This document shows positions 46,262-59,171 of a stretch of 64,000 nt of DNA, piece after piece. Position numbers and translations under genes: made by a program. The stretch lies in contig OZ017748.1 in the NCBI GenBank assembly GCA_963969365.1, forward strand, positions 3,469,001 through 3,533,000, given 5' to 3'. This DNA comes from Asterochloris sp. CNOR1. Its lineage: Eukaryota; Chlorophyta; Trebouxiophyceae; Trebouxiales; Trebouxiaceae. Under the pieces are notes generated by a model. It saw nothing but the letters and a program-made list of their open reading frames with translations, was not told the origin of the DNA and made no database searches. Numbering within the stretch: position 1 is the first letter of the stretch; the number at the start of each line of letters is the position of its first letter.

Positions 46262-47876
46262 ATGTTTTCAGAGCCCATGTCTGGCCAGAGCTGAGCCGCA
46301 GCAGGGGCTCAAGGCAGCACCCGACTTGCGGTGTCAGGCGGCTGGCAGGGGAGAGAGGGCGCCCAGGTGTGCAGCTGCCCAGGCAGGGCTGCGGGGGCAG
46401 TCACAGCATACGTGAGGCTGCTGTTGCAGCACCAGAGGCAGGGTGTCGACTCACAGGGCAGCCAAGCACTGCCCACACAAGGCAAGCTGTGGCCACCAGA
46501 GGCTGTGCCACAGCCGGCTCAGCCCGCCTTCACCAACCAGGGAGACAGCACACCAGGGGAGTCTGCCAGCAGCCAGCCGCCCGCTGCTGTTGCTGCACAA
46601 CCCGGCACTGCAGTCCTGCAAGGGGCTGAAGAAGCACTGGATATCACAATCGCCCTGCTGGGCAGCACTTCTCAGCCAGAGCAGTTGGTGGACCAGCGGC
46701 TGGCCACAGGGCAGGCTCTTGGGACCGCAGGTGAGGTGCTGTTCTGCTCTTGTATGGCCTGGCAGCTGCCATGCAACATGAAGCACAAGACTGTGCCCTT
46801 GCTGCCAACCTGACACGAGCGCAATGGTGTCAAGGCCACCCACAGTCTTGCTGTCTGCTGACATCAAGGTGACTTCCCAGGGCAGTGCCATTTGGCTCCT
46901 GCTGCAATGCCTGCTGGGCTGCTCGTGGAGGTCACGTCTGAGCAGGCTGCTGTACGGACACGGGGCGTGAGGGCCTGGGCACTGGTAGTCCGCCTTCTGG
47001 AGGATGACTCTGCGGAGGCAAGCGAGCTCAAGTCAACTTTGCGCTGGTGTCCTGCACTTGCTGAGCCAGTGTGCTGCGTCTTGTGAGCCATGTTACCTCT
47101 GTAGGAGGACAAACAAGAACTGCTCTGAGCTCTGGAAAGTGACCAGGCTCATTGGGGGCCTGAGCTCCACTGGTTCCGTCTGCTTGCGCTCCAGTGCTGC
47201 CAGCCTGCATCTCAGGTCCACTCTTTCCTTGAGCTTGCCATGCAGCCACCTCATCTGCCTTTTCACCTCCAAGCATGTCGTTCAGGTGCGCAGTGCAGCA
47301 GCAGCCACTGCCGGCGCAGCACTTGAGCAGCTGCGAGTGCCATCAGCCGCTGCCGCAATCCACGTGGAGCATGCTCTGCGCCTGGCAGTGCAGCTGGTGG
47401 GCGCTTGTGCACCGCACTGCGCTGCAGCATGGCAGCAGCTGATGGACTGGGTGTTGCCAACAGGTCAGGTGCTGCCAGATCACGGTGCTCTGCACGTGGT
47501 GTCGGCTGCCTCTGCCGCGGCTGCTGAGGGCAGCAGCAATGGGGTGCCAACCCCTGCAGCCGGAAGGAGCGCTGCTGGCAGCACCTGTCAGCAGCTGGGT
47601 GCCGCTGTGAGGGCCAGCGGCCGAGTGTTCGACCATGAGGCAGACAATCAGCATGAGGAGCCCCTGCTGCTAGCACAGCTGGCTCCACAGCAGCTGGTGG
47701 AGGCTGCTCAGCAGGCGCCTGTGAGCACCGGCTCTGACGGTGGCAGTTCTGAAGTAGGACCTTGCTCAGCTGAGAGCAGAAGCGAAGGACTGAACCTTGC
47801 GATCGGCCCCTTCCTGGAGCACACGCTTCTGTCCTTGCCCAGGATCTCATCGTCTAGTCATGCTGCAAGCTCATGA
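46262..47876 (+). pseudogene. THADA 3' fragment, unit 3
   Basis: Same lesions as the unit 1 fragment. Confidence 0.88.
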
Positions 47877-49080
47877 AACACACTGCTCTCTGCATCAGCC
47901 ACCGTCAGAGCTGTGCTGGCCCTCCAGTTTTGAGCACTGGCCACACGTTCAACGTGCGCAGTGGAGAGGTGGAGCAAAGCCACAGCTCTGAAAACAAAAC
48001 GTCGGAGGCCCCTCTTGGGCACAGCCCAAGAAGGCCATCCCGGATCTCAGGGCCACCAGGCGGCACAGCAAGGCGTGAACACCCCATCCAGGCAGCGCCT
48101 TGGTACCGTCAGACAGGTGGCACTGCGGGAGATGCCTCAACGCCTCGAAGTACAGGAGCTGAGGCAGCTTCACACCATGCTGCCTCTGACTGCTCGACGC
48201 ATCTGTACCTGCCTGATGCCTCTGCTTGGCGTTCTACGACTGTATGAAAGAGGCAGCAAGACGACTCAGGACTGTGCACACCACCTGACTCTGCTGTCCA
48301 GACCCTGTGTTGGGGTGCAGCCACCACGGAGTCGAAGTCGCACCGGGCCATTGTAGTGTGGGGCTCAAGGGAAGCAGCTCCGCGCTGATGGTGGATTTGT
48401 GTCGCTTCCTTTCTGCATGCAGTGCGGGGCATGACGCAGACAGGCTGTAGTCAGTCGGGGAGTCGTCTCCTGGCGCCCCTGCTCCTCACAACCTGCCAGG
48501 CCGGTGGAGGGCGGAGCCGCTTGGTAGGGCCATCAGCAGCCTTCGTCTCCCACAGGCCCCAGCCCCAGATGGCTCCTGTGAGATGCCTGAGCAACCCGCC
48601 TGGAAGCGCCCTGATCGTGTGGCCGCCACCGGTGCGGCCCAACCTGCTGTCACGAGCAGCATCCGCTGTCATTTCAGCGTGGCGCGGACCAACTTGGCTC
48701 GCCGAACGCCAGCGACACGCCCCGTCTTGTAGCTGAGCTCAGCAGAGCGGCAGCGGTCGCAGACCGGTGCAGGCCTGCTGCGTTTGGTGCCTTGGCTGAT
48801 GTTGGTCGGCCTGGTGTGTCTCCACCACTCCCAACGGGCTTGGTCGACGTCTCCTTAGCAACAGACTGGGTGGTGTCGACTCGTCCCCTGATGACAGGCG
48901 CAGTCGTATGAGCACCTCATGGTGGAGACCTCAGGCCCTGCACATCTATGACCTTGTCAGGACCTCCGAGGTTGTCGAGGAGTGGGTCCTGGGCCTTTCT
49001 GGGGCGGTGTCGGTGCCAGGTCCTGGGCTCAGGCAAAAGCTTTGTGTAGCCAAGCCGTCAACATGAAACCTGGTCAGCCC

Positions 49081-49200
49081 ATGCTACGGTCATACCATCC
49101 AGAATAACCCCGTTCTCGTCCGATCACGGAAGGCAAACTGGATTGGGCCAGATCAGTACTACGTTGGGTGACCACGCGGGAATATCTGGTGCTGTAGCGT
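49081..49200 (+). rRNA. 5S ribosomal RNA (unit 3)
   Basis: Same 120-nt gene and terminator as at 39409. Confidence 0.96.
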
Positions 49201-49485
49201 TTTGCTCTTGACAGAGTGGGGTGGGGGGCCCTGCAAGGTGCACTTTGGCCATTGGCCCTGTTCCCGGGGCCAGGGTGAAGGGAGAGGAAGTGGCCAGCAA
49301 TCTTCAGGGTATGGTTCCTCACAGGTGCAAGCGTCTGAGAGGGTGTCGTCGGCTGCACGAGGTTGGAGGAGAAGGCCGCCGGCGCAGAGACAGAGGAGGC
49401 TTGGCTGGGCACCTGCAGCGCTCCCACTCTTCCACCTCTATGACTTGCGGCGGCGCTGTGTGACAGTGCCAGCCGCACGGGGATC

Positions 49486-51100
49486 ATGTTTTCAGAGCCC
49501 ATGTCTGGCCAGAGCTGAGCCGCAGCAGGGGCTCAAGGCAGCACCCGACTTGCGGTGTCAGGCGGCTGGCAGGGGAGAGAGGGCGCCCAGGTGTGCAGCT
49601 GCCCAGGCAGGGCTGCGGGGGCAGTCACAGCATACGTGAGGCTGCTGTTGCAGCACCAGAGGCAGGGTGTCGACTCACAGGGCAGCCAAGCACTGCCCAC
49701 ACAAGGCAAGCTGTGGCCACCAGAGGCTGTGCCACAGCCGGCTCAGCCCGCCTTCACCAACCAGGGAGACAGCACACCAGGGGAGTCTGCCAGCAGCCAG
49801 CCGCCCGCTGCTGTTGCTGCACAACCCGGCACTGCAGTCCTGCAAGGGGCTGAAGAAGCACTGGATATCACAATCGCCCTGCTGGGCAGCACTTCTCAGC
49901 CAGAGCAGTTGGTGGACCAGCGGCTGGCCACAGGGCAGGCTCTTGGGACCGCAGGTGAGGTGCTGTTCTGCTCTTGTATGGCCTGGCAGCTGCCATGCAA
50001 CATGAAGCACAAGACTGTGCCCTTGCTGCCAACCTGACACGAGCGCAATGGTGTCAAGGCCACCCACAGTCTTGCTGTCTGCTGACATCAAGGTGACTTC
50101 CCAGGGCAGTGCCATTTGGCTCCTGCTGCAATGCCTGCTGGGCTGCTCGTGGAGGTCACGTCTGAGCAGGCTGCTGTACGGACACGGGGCGTGAGGGCCT
50201 GGGCACTGGTAGTCCGCCTTCTGGAGGATGACTCTGCGGAGGCAAGCGAGCTCAAGTCAACTTTGCGCTGGTGTCCTGCACTTGCTGAGCCAGTGTGCTG
50301 CGTCTTGTGAGCCATGTTACCTCTGTAGGAGGACAAACAAGAACTGCTCTGAGCTCTGGAAAGTGACCAGGCTCATTGGGGGCCTGAGCTCCACTGGTTC
50401 CGTCTGCTTGCGCTCCAGTGCTGCCAGCCTGCATCTCAGGTCCACTCTTTCCTTGAGCTTGCCATGCAGCCACCTCATCTGCCTTTTCACCTCCAAGCAT
50501 GTCGTTCAGGTGCGCAGTGCAGCAGCAGCCACTGCCGGCGCAGCACTTGAGCAGCTGCGAGTGCCATCAGCCGCTGCCGCAATCCACGTGGAGCATGCTC
50601 TGCGCCTGGCAGTGCAGCTGGTGGGCGCTTGTGCACCGCACTGCGCTGCAGCATGGCAGCAGCTGATGGACTGGGTGTTGCCAACAGGTCAGGTGCTGCC
50701 AGATCACGGTGCTCTGCACGTGGTGTCGGCTGCCTCTGCCGCGGCTGCTGAGGGCAGCAGCAATGGGGTGCCAACCCCTGCAGCCGGAAGGAGCGCTGCT
50801 GGCAGCACCTGTCAGCAGCTGGGTGCCGCTGTGAGGGCCAGCGGCCGAGTGTTCGACCATGAGGCAGACAATCAGCATGAGGAGCCCCTGCTGCTAGCAC
50901 AGCTGGCTCCACAGCAGCTGGTGGAGGCTGCTCAGCAGGCGCCTGTGAGCACCGGCTCTGACGGTGGCAGTTCTGAAGTAGGACCTTGCTCAGCTGAGAG
51001 CAGAAGCGAAGGACTGAACCTTGCGATCGGCCCCTTCCTGGAGCACACGCTTCTGTCCTTGCCCAGGATCTCATCGTCTAGTCATGCTGCAAGCTCATGA
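49486..51100 (+). pseudogene. THADA 3' fragment, unit 4
   Basis: Same lesions as the unit 1 fragment. Confidence 0.88.
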
Positions 51101-52304
51101 AACACACTGCTCTCTGCATCAGCCACCGTCAGAGCTGTGCTGGCCCTCCAGTTTTGAGCACTGGCCACACGTTCAACGTGCGCAGTGGAGAGGTGGAGCA
51201 AAGCCACAGCTCTGAAAACAAAACGTCGGAGGCCCCTCTTGGGCACAGCCCAAGAAGGCCATCCCGGATCTCAGGGCCACCAGGCGGCACAGCAAGGCGT
51301 GAACACCCCATCCAGGCAGCGCCTTGGTACCGTCAGACAGGTGGCACTGCGGGAGATGCCTCAACGCCTCGAAGTACAGGAGCTGAGGCAGCTTCACACC
51401 ATGCTGCCTCTGACTGCTCGACGCATCTGTACCTGCCTGATGCCTCTGCTTGGCGTTCTACGACTGTATGAAAGAGGCAGCAAGACGACTCAGGACTGTG
51501 CACACCACCTGACTCTGCTGTCCAGACCCTGTGTTGGGGTGCAGCCACCACGGAGTCGAAGTCGCACCGGGCCATTGTAGTGTGGGGCTCAAGGGAAGCA
51601 GCTCCGCGCTGATGGTGGATTTGTGTCGCTTCCTTTCTGCATGCAGTGCGGGGCATGACGCAGACAGGCTGTAGTCAGTCGGGGAGTCGTCTCCTGGCGC
51701 CCCTGCTCCTCACAACCTGCCAGGCCGGTGGAGGGCGGAGCCGCTTGGTAGGGCCATCAGCAGCCTTCGTCTCCCACAGGCCCCAGCCCCAGATGGCTCC
51801 TGTGAGATGCCTGAGCAACCCGCCTGGAAGCGCCCTGATCGTGTGGCCGCCACCGGTGCGGCCCAACCTGCTGTCACGAGCAGCATCCGCTGTCATTTCA
51901 GCGTGGCGCGGACCAACTTGGCTCGCCGAACGCCAGCGACACGCCCCGTCTTGTAGCTGAGCTCAGCAGAGCGGCAGCGGTCGCAGACCGGTGCAGGCCT
52001 GCTGCGTTTGGTGCCTTGGCTGATGTTGGTCGGCCTGGTGTGTCTCCACCACTCCCAACGGGCTTGGTCGACGTCTCCTTAGCAACAGACTGGGTGGTGT
52101 CGACTCGTCCCCTGATGACAGGCGCAGTCGTATGAGCACCTCATGGTGGAGACCTCAGGCCCTGCACATCTATGACCTTGTCAGGACCTCCGAGGTTGTC
52201 GAGGAGTGGGTCCTGGGCCTTTCTGGGGCGGTGTCGGTGCCAGGTCCTGGGCTCAGGCAAAAGCTTTGTGTAGCCAAGCCGTCAACATGAAACCTGGTCA
52301 GCCC

Positions 52305-52424
52305 ATGCTACGGTCATACCATCCAGAATAACCCCGTTCTCGTCCGATCACGGAAGGCAAACTGGATTGGGCCAGATCAGTACTACGTTGGGTGACCACG
52401 CGGGAATATCTGGTGCTGTAGCGT
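52305..52424 (+). rRNA. 5S ribosomal RNA (unit 4)
   Basis: Same 120-nt gene and terminator as at 39409. Confidence 0.96.
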
Positions 52425-52709
52425 TTTGCTCTTGACAGAGTGGGGTGGGGGGCCCTGCAAGGTGCACTTTGGCCATTGGCCCTGTTCCCGGGGCCAGGGT
52501 GAAGGGAGAGGAAGTGGCCAGCAATCTTCAGGGTATGGTTCCTCACAGGTGCAAGCGTCTGAGAGGGTGTCGTCGGCTGCACGAGGTTGGAGGAGAAGGC
52601 CGCCGGCGCAGAGACAGAGGAGGCTTGGCTGGGCACCTGCAGCGCTCCCACTCTTCCACCTCTATGACTTGCGGCGGCGCTGTGTGACAGTGCCAGCCGC
52701 TCGGGGATC

Positions 52710-54324
52710 ATGTTTTCAGAGCCCATGTCTGGCCAGAGCTGAGCCGCAGCAGGGGCTCAAGGCAGCACCCGACTTGCGGTGTCAGGCGGCTGGCAGGGGA
52801 GAGAGGGCGCCCAGGTGTGCAGCTGCCCAGGCAGGGCTGCGGGGGCAGTCACAGCATACGTGAGGCTGCTGTTGCAGCACCAGAGGCAGGGTGTCGACTC
52901 ACAGGGCAGCCAAGCACTGCCCACACAAGGCAAGCTGTGGCCACCAGAGGCTGTGCCACAGCCGGCTCAGCCCGCCTTCACCAACCAGGGAGACAGCACA
53001 CCAGGGGAGTCTGCCAGCAGCCAGCCGCCCGCTGCTGTTGCTGCACAACCCGGCACTGCAGTCCTGCAAGGGGCTGAAGAAGCACTGGATATCACAATCG
53101 CCCTGCTGGGCAGCACTTCTCAGCCAGAGCAGTTGGTGGACCAGCGGCTGGCCACAGGGCAGGCTCTTGGGACCGCAGGTGAGGTGCTGTTCTGCTCTTG
53201 TATGGCCTGGCAGCTGCCATGCAACATGAAGCACAAGACTGTGCCCTTGCTGCCAACCTGACACGAGCGCAATGGTGTCAAGGCCACCCACAGTCTTGCT
53301 GTCTGCTGACATCAAGGTGACTTCCCAGGGCAGTGCCATTTGGCTCCTGCTGCAATGCCTGCTGGGCTGCTCGTGGAGGTCACGTCTGAGCAGGCTGCTG
53401 TACGGACACGGGGCGTGAGGGCCTGGGCACTGGTAGTCCGCCTTCTGGAGGATGACTCTGCGGAGGCAAGCGAGCTCAAGTCAACTTTGCGCTGGTGTCC
53501 TGCACTTGCTGAGCCAGTGTGCTGCGTCTTGTGAGCCATGTTACCTCTGTAGGAGGACAAACAAGAACTGCTCTGAGCTCTGGAAAGTGACCAGGCTCAT
53601 TGGGGGCCTGAGCTCCACTGGTTCCGTCTGCTTGCGCTCCAGTGCTGCCAGCCTGCATCTCAGGTCCACTCTTTCCTTGAGCTTGCCATGCAGCCACCTC
53701 ATCTGCCTTTTCACCTCCAAGCATGTCGTTCAGGTGCGCAGTGCAGCAGCAGCCACTGCCGGCGCAGCACTTGAGCAGCTGCGAGTGCCATCAGCCGCTG
53801 CCGCAATCCACGTGGAGCATGCTCTGCGCCTGGCAGTGCAGCTGGTGGGCGCTTGTGCACCGCACTGCGCTGCAGCATGGCAGCAGCTGATGGACTGGGT
53901 GTTGCCAACAGGTCAGGTGCTGCCAGATCACGGTGCTCTGCACGTGGTGTCGGCTGCCTCTGCCGCGGCTGCTGAGGGCAGCAGCAATGGGGTGCCAACC
54001 CCTGCAGCCGGAAGGAGCGCTGCTGGCAGCACCTGTCAGCAGCTGGGTGCCGCTGTGAGGGCCAGCGGCCGAGTGTTCGACCATGAGGCAGACAATCAGC
54101 ATGAGGAGCCCCTGCTGCTAGCACAGCTGGCTCCACAGCAGCTGGTGGAGGCTGCTCAGCAGGCGCCTGTGAGCACCGGCTCTGACGGTGGCAGTTCTGA
54201 AGTAGGACCTTGCTCAGCTGAGAGCAGAAGCGAAGGACTGAACCTTGCGATCGGCCCCTTCCTGGAGCACACGCTTCTGTCCTTGCCCAGGATCTCATCG
54301 TCTAGTCATGCTGCAAGCTCATGA
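52710..54324 (+). pseudogene. THADA 3' fragment, unit 5
   Basis: Same lesions as the unit 1 fragment. Confidence 0.88.
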
Positions 54325-55528
54325 AACACACTGCTCTCTGCATCAGCCACCGTCAGAGCTGTGCTGGCCCTCCAGTTTTGAGCACTGGCCACACGTTCAA
54401 CGTGCGCAGTGGAGAGGTGGAGCAAAGCCACAGCTCTGAAAACAAAACGTCGGAGGCCCCTCTTGGGCACAGCCCAAGAAGGCCATCCCGGATCTCAGGG
54501 CCACCAGGCGGCACAGCAAGGCGTGAACACCCCATCCAGGCAGCGCCTTGGTACCGTCAGACAGGTGGCACTGCGGGAGATGCCTCAACGCCTCGAAGTA
54601 CAGGAGCTGAGGCAGCTTCACACCATGCTGCCTCTGACTGCTCGACGCATCTGTACCTGCCTGATGCCTCTGCTTGGCGTTCTACGACTGTATGAAAGAG
54701 GCAGCAAGACGACTCAGGACTGTGCACACCACCTGACTCTGCTGTCCAGACCCTGTGTTGGGGTGCAGCCACCACGGAGTCGAAGTCGCACCGGGCCATT
54801 GTAGTGTGGGGCTCAAGGGAAGCAGCTCCGCGCTGATGGTGGATTTGTGTCGCTTCCTTTCTGCATGCAGTGCGGGGCATGACGCAGACAGGCTGTAGTC
54901 AGTCGGGGAGTCGTCTCCTGGCGCCCCTGCTCCTCACAACCTGCCAGGCCGGTGGAGGGCGGAGCCGCTTGGTAGGGCCATCAGCAGCCTTCGTCTCCCA
55001 CAGGCCCCAGCCCCAGATGGCTCCTGTGAGATGCCTGAGCAACCCGCCTGGAAGCGCCCTGATCGTGTGGCCGCCACCGGTGCGGCCCAACCTGCTGTCA
55101 CGAGCAGCATCCGCTGTCATTTCAGCGTGGCGCGGACCAACTTGGCTCGCCGAACGCCAGCGACACGCCCCGTCTTGTAGCTGAGCTCAGCAGAGCGGCA
55201 GCGGTCGCAGACCGGTGCAGGCCTGCTGCGTTTGGTGCCTTGGCTGATGTTGGTCGGCCTGGTGTGTCTCCACCACTCCCAACGGGCTTGGTCGACGTCT
55301 CCTTAGCAACAGACTGGGTGGTGTCGACTCGTCCCCTGATGACAGGCGCAGTCGTATGAGCACCTCATGGTGGAGACCTCAGGCCCTGCACATCTATGAC
55401 CTTGTCAGGACCTCCGAGGTTGTCGAGGAGTGGGTCCTGGGCCTTTCTGGGGCGGTGTCGGTGCCAGGTCCTGGGCTCAGGCAAAAGCTTTGTGTAGCCA
55501 AGCCGTCAACATGAAACCTGGTCAGCCC

Positions 55529-55648
55529 ATGCTACGGTCATACCATCCAGAATAACCCCGTTCTCGTCCGATCACGGAAGGCAAACTGGATTGGGCCAGA
55601 TCAGTACTACGTTGGGTGACCACGCGGGAATATCTGGTGCTGTAGCGT
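55529..55648 (+). rRNA. 5S ribosomal RNA (unit 5)
   Basis: Same 120-nt gene and terminator as at 39409. Confidence 0.96.
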
Positions 55649-55933
55649 TTTGCTCTTGACAGAGTGGGGTGGGGGGCCCTGCAAGGTGCACTTTGGCCAT
55701 TGGCCCTGTTCCCGGGGCCAGGGTGAAGGGAGAGGAAGTGGCCAGCAATCTTCAGGGTATGGTTCCTCACAGGTGCAAGCGTCTGAGAGGGTGTCGTCGG
55801 CTGCACGAGGTTGGAGGAGAAGGCCGCCGGCGCAGAGACAGAGGAGGCTTGGCTGGGCACCTGCAGCGCTCCCACTCTTCCACCTCTATGACTTGCGGCG
55901 GCGCTGTGTGACAGTGCCAGCCGCTCGGGGATC

Positions 55934-57562
55934 ATGTTTTCAGAGCCCATGTCTGGCCAGAGCTGAGCCGCAGCAGGGGCTCAAGGCAGCCCCCGACTTG
56001 CGGTGTCAGGCGGCTGGCAGGGGAGAGAGGGCGCCCAGGTGTGCAGCTGCCCAGGCAGGGCTGCGGGGGCAGTCACAGCATACGTGAGGCTGCTGTTGCA
56101 GCACCAGAGGCAGGGTGTCGACTCACAGGGCAGCCAAGCACTGCCCACACAAGGCAAGCTGTGGCCACCAGAGGCTGTGCCACAGCCGGCTCAGCCCGCC
56201 TTCACCAACCAGGGAGACAGCACACCAGGGGAGTCTGCCAGCAGCCAGCCGCCCGCTGCTGTTGCTGCACAACCCGGCACTGCAGTCCTGCAAGGGGCTG
56301 AAGAAGCACTGGATATCACAATCGCCCTGCTGGGCAGCACTTCTCAGCCAGAGCAGTTGGTGGACCAGCGGCTGGCCACAGGGCAGGCTCTTGGGACCGC
56401 AGGTGAGGTGCTGTTCTGCTCTTGTATGGCCTGGCAGCTGCCATGCAACATGAAGCACAAGACTGTGCCCTTGCTGCCAACCTGACACGAGCGCAATGGT
56501 GTCAAGGCCACCCACAGTCTTGCTGTCTGCTGACATCAAGGTGACTTCCCAGCTGTGACTTCCCAGGGCAGTGCCATTTGGCTCCTGCTGCAATGCCTGC
56601 TGGGCTGCTCGTGGAGGTCACGTCTGAGCAGGCTGCTGTACGGACACGGGGCGTGAGGGCCTGGGCACTGGTAGTCCGCCTTCTGGAGGATGACTCTGCG
56701 GAGGCAAGCGAGCTCAAGTCAACTTTGCGCTGGTGTCCTGCACTTGCTGAGCCAGTGTGCTGCGTCTTGTGAGCCATGTTACCTCTGTAGGAGGACAAAC
56801 AAGAACTGCTCTGAGCTCTGGAAAGTGACCAGGCTCATTGGGGGCCTGAGCTCCACTGGTTCCGTCTGCTTGCGCTCCAGTGCTGCCAGCCTGCATCTCA
56901 GGTCCACTCTTTCCTTGAGCTTGCCATGCAGCCACCTCATCTGCCTTTTCACCTCCAAGCATGTCGTTCAGGTGCGCAGTGCAGCAGCAGCCACTGCCGG
57001 CGCAGCACTTGAGCAGCTGCGAGTGCCATCAGCCGCTGCCGCAATCCACGTGGAGCATGCTCTGCGCCTGGCAGTGCAGCTGGTGGGCGCTTGTGCACCG
57101 CACTGCGCTGCAGCATGGCAGCAGCTGATGGACTGGGTGTTGCCAACAGGTCAGGTGCTGCCAGATCACGGTGCTCTGCACGTGGTGTCGGCTGCCTCTG
57201 CCGCGGCTGCTGAGGGCAGCAGCAATGGGGTGCCAACCCCTGCAGCCGGAAGGAGCGCTGCTGGCAGCACCTGTCAGCAGCTGGGTGCCGCTGTGAGGGC
57301 CAGCGGCCGAGTGTTCGACCATGAGGCAGACAATCAGCATGAGGAGCCCCTGCTGCTAGCACAGCTGGCTCCACAGCAGCTGGTGGAGGCTGCTCAGCAG
57401 GCGCCTGTGAGCACCGGCTCTGACGGTGGCAGTTCTGAAGTAGGACCTTGCTCAGCTGAGAGCAGAAGCGAAGGACTGAACCTTGCGATCGGCCCCTTCC
57501 TGGAGCACACGCTTCTGTCCTTGCCCAGGATCTCATCGTCTAGTCATGCTGCAAGCTCATGA
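55934..57562 (+). pseudogene. THADA 3' fragment, unit 6
   Basis: Same lesions as the unit 1 fragment, plus the 14-bp duplication just upstream of the lost acceptor. Confidence 0.88.
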
Positions 57563-58766
57563 AACACACTGCTCTCTGCATCAGCCACCGTCAGAGCTGT
57601 GCTGGCCCTCCAGTTTTGAGCACTGGCCACACGTTCAACGTGCGCAGTGGAGAGGTGGAGCAAAGCCACAGCTCTGAAAACAAAACGTCGGAGGCCCCTC
57701 TTGGGCACAGCCCAAGAAGGCCATCCCGGATCTCAGGGCCACCAGGCGGCACAGCAAGGCGTGAACACCCCATCCAGGCAGCGCCTTGGTACCGTCAGAC
57801 AGGTGGCACTGCGGGAGATGCCTCAACGCCTCGAAGTACAGGAGCTGAGGCAGCTTCACACCATGCTGCCTCTGACTGCTCGACGCATCTGTACCTGCCT
57901 GACGCCTCTGCTTGGCGTTCTACGACTGTATGAAAGAGGCAGCAAGACGACTCAGGACTGTGCACACCACCTGACTCTGCTGTCCAGACCCTGTGTTGGG
58001 GTGCAGCCACCACGGAGTCGAAGTCGCACCGGGCCATTGTAGTGTGGGGCTCAAGGGAAGCAGCTCCGCGCTGATGGTGGATTTGTGTCGCTTCCTTTCT
58101 GCATGCAGTGCGGGGCATGACGCAGACAGGCTGTAGTCAGTCGGGGAGTCGTCTCCTGGCGCCCCTGCTCCTCACAACCTGCCAGGCCGGTGGAGGGCGG
58201 AGCCGCTTGGTAGGGCCATCAGCAGCCTTCGTCTCCCACAGGCCCCAGCCCCAGATGGCTCCTGTGAGATGCCTGAGCAACCCGCCTGGAAGCGCCCTGA
58301 TCGTGTGGCCGCCACCGGTGCGGCCCAACCTGCTGTCACGAGCAGCATCCGCTGTCATTTCAGCGTGGCGCGGACCAACTTGGCTCGCCGAACGCCAGCG
58401 ACACGCCCCGTCTTGTAGCTGAGCTCAGCAGAGCGGCAGCGGTCGCAGACCGGTGCAGGCCTGCTGCGTTTGGTGCCTTGGCTGATGTTGGTCGGCCTGG
58501 TGTGTCTCCACCACTCCCAACGGGCTTGGTCGACGTCTCCTTAGCAACAGACTGGGTGGTGTCGACTCGTCCCCTGATGACAGGCGCAGTCGTATGAGCA
58601 CCTCATGGTGGAGACCTCAGGCCCTGCACATCTATGACCTTGTCAGGACCTCCGAGGTTGTCGAGGAGTGGGTCCTGGGCCTTTCTGGGGCGGTGTCGGT
58701 GCCAGGTCCTGGGCTCAGGCAAAAGCTTTGTGTAGCCAAGCCGTCAACATGAAACCTGGTCAGCCC

Positions 58767-58886
58767 ATGCTACGGTCATACCATCCAGAATAACCCCGTT
58801 CTCGTCCGATCACGGAAGGCAAACTGGATTGGGCCAGATCAGTACTACGTTGGGTGACCACGCGGGAATATCTGGTGCTGTAGCGT
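58767..58886 (+). rRNA. 5S ribosomal RNA (unit 6)
   Basis: Same 120-nt gene and terminator as at 39409. Confidence 0.96.
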
Positions 58887-59171
58887 TTTGCTCTTGACAG
58901 AGTGGGGTGGGGGGCCCTGCAAGGTGCACTTTGGCCATTGGCCCTGTTCCCGGGGCCAGGGTGAAGGGAGAGGAAGTGGCCAGCAATCTTCAGGGTATGG
59001 TTCCTCACAGGTGCAAGCGTCTGAGAGGGTGTCGTCGGCTGCACGAGGTTGGAGGAGAAGGCCGCCGGCGCAGAGACAGAGGAGGCTTGGCTGGGCACCT
59101 GCAGCGCTCCCACTCTTCCACCTCTATGACTTGCGGCGGCGCTGTGTGACAGTGCCAGCCGCTCGGGGATC

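Larger units (their letters stand above)
46262..49485 (+). repeat. Array unit 3 (3,224 bp)
   Basis: Switches to gaaagtgacc (the unit 0 state) in the THADA fragment; otherwise as units 1-2, with ccgcacgggg at its right end. Confidence 0.95.
49486..52709 (+). repeat. Array unit 4 (3,224 bp)
   Basis: As unit 3, but the right end reads ccgctcgggg (52701), a state kept in all later units. Confidence 0.95.
52710..55933 (+). repeat. Array unit 5 (3,224 bp)
   Basis: Left end gcagcacccg, no 14-bp duplication, right end ccgctcgggg. Confidence 0.95.
55934..59171 (+). repeat. Array unit 6 (3,238 bp, with 14-bp duplication)
   Basis: Gains a 14-bp tandem duplication (gtgacttcccagct then gtgacttcccaggg, 56541-56568). 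It has gcagcccccg at its left end (about 55991) and cctgacgcct in the spacer (57902). Confidence 0.95.
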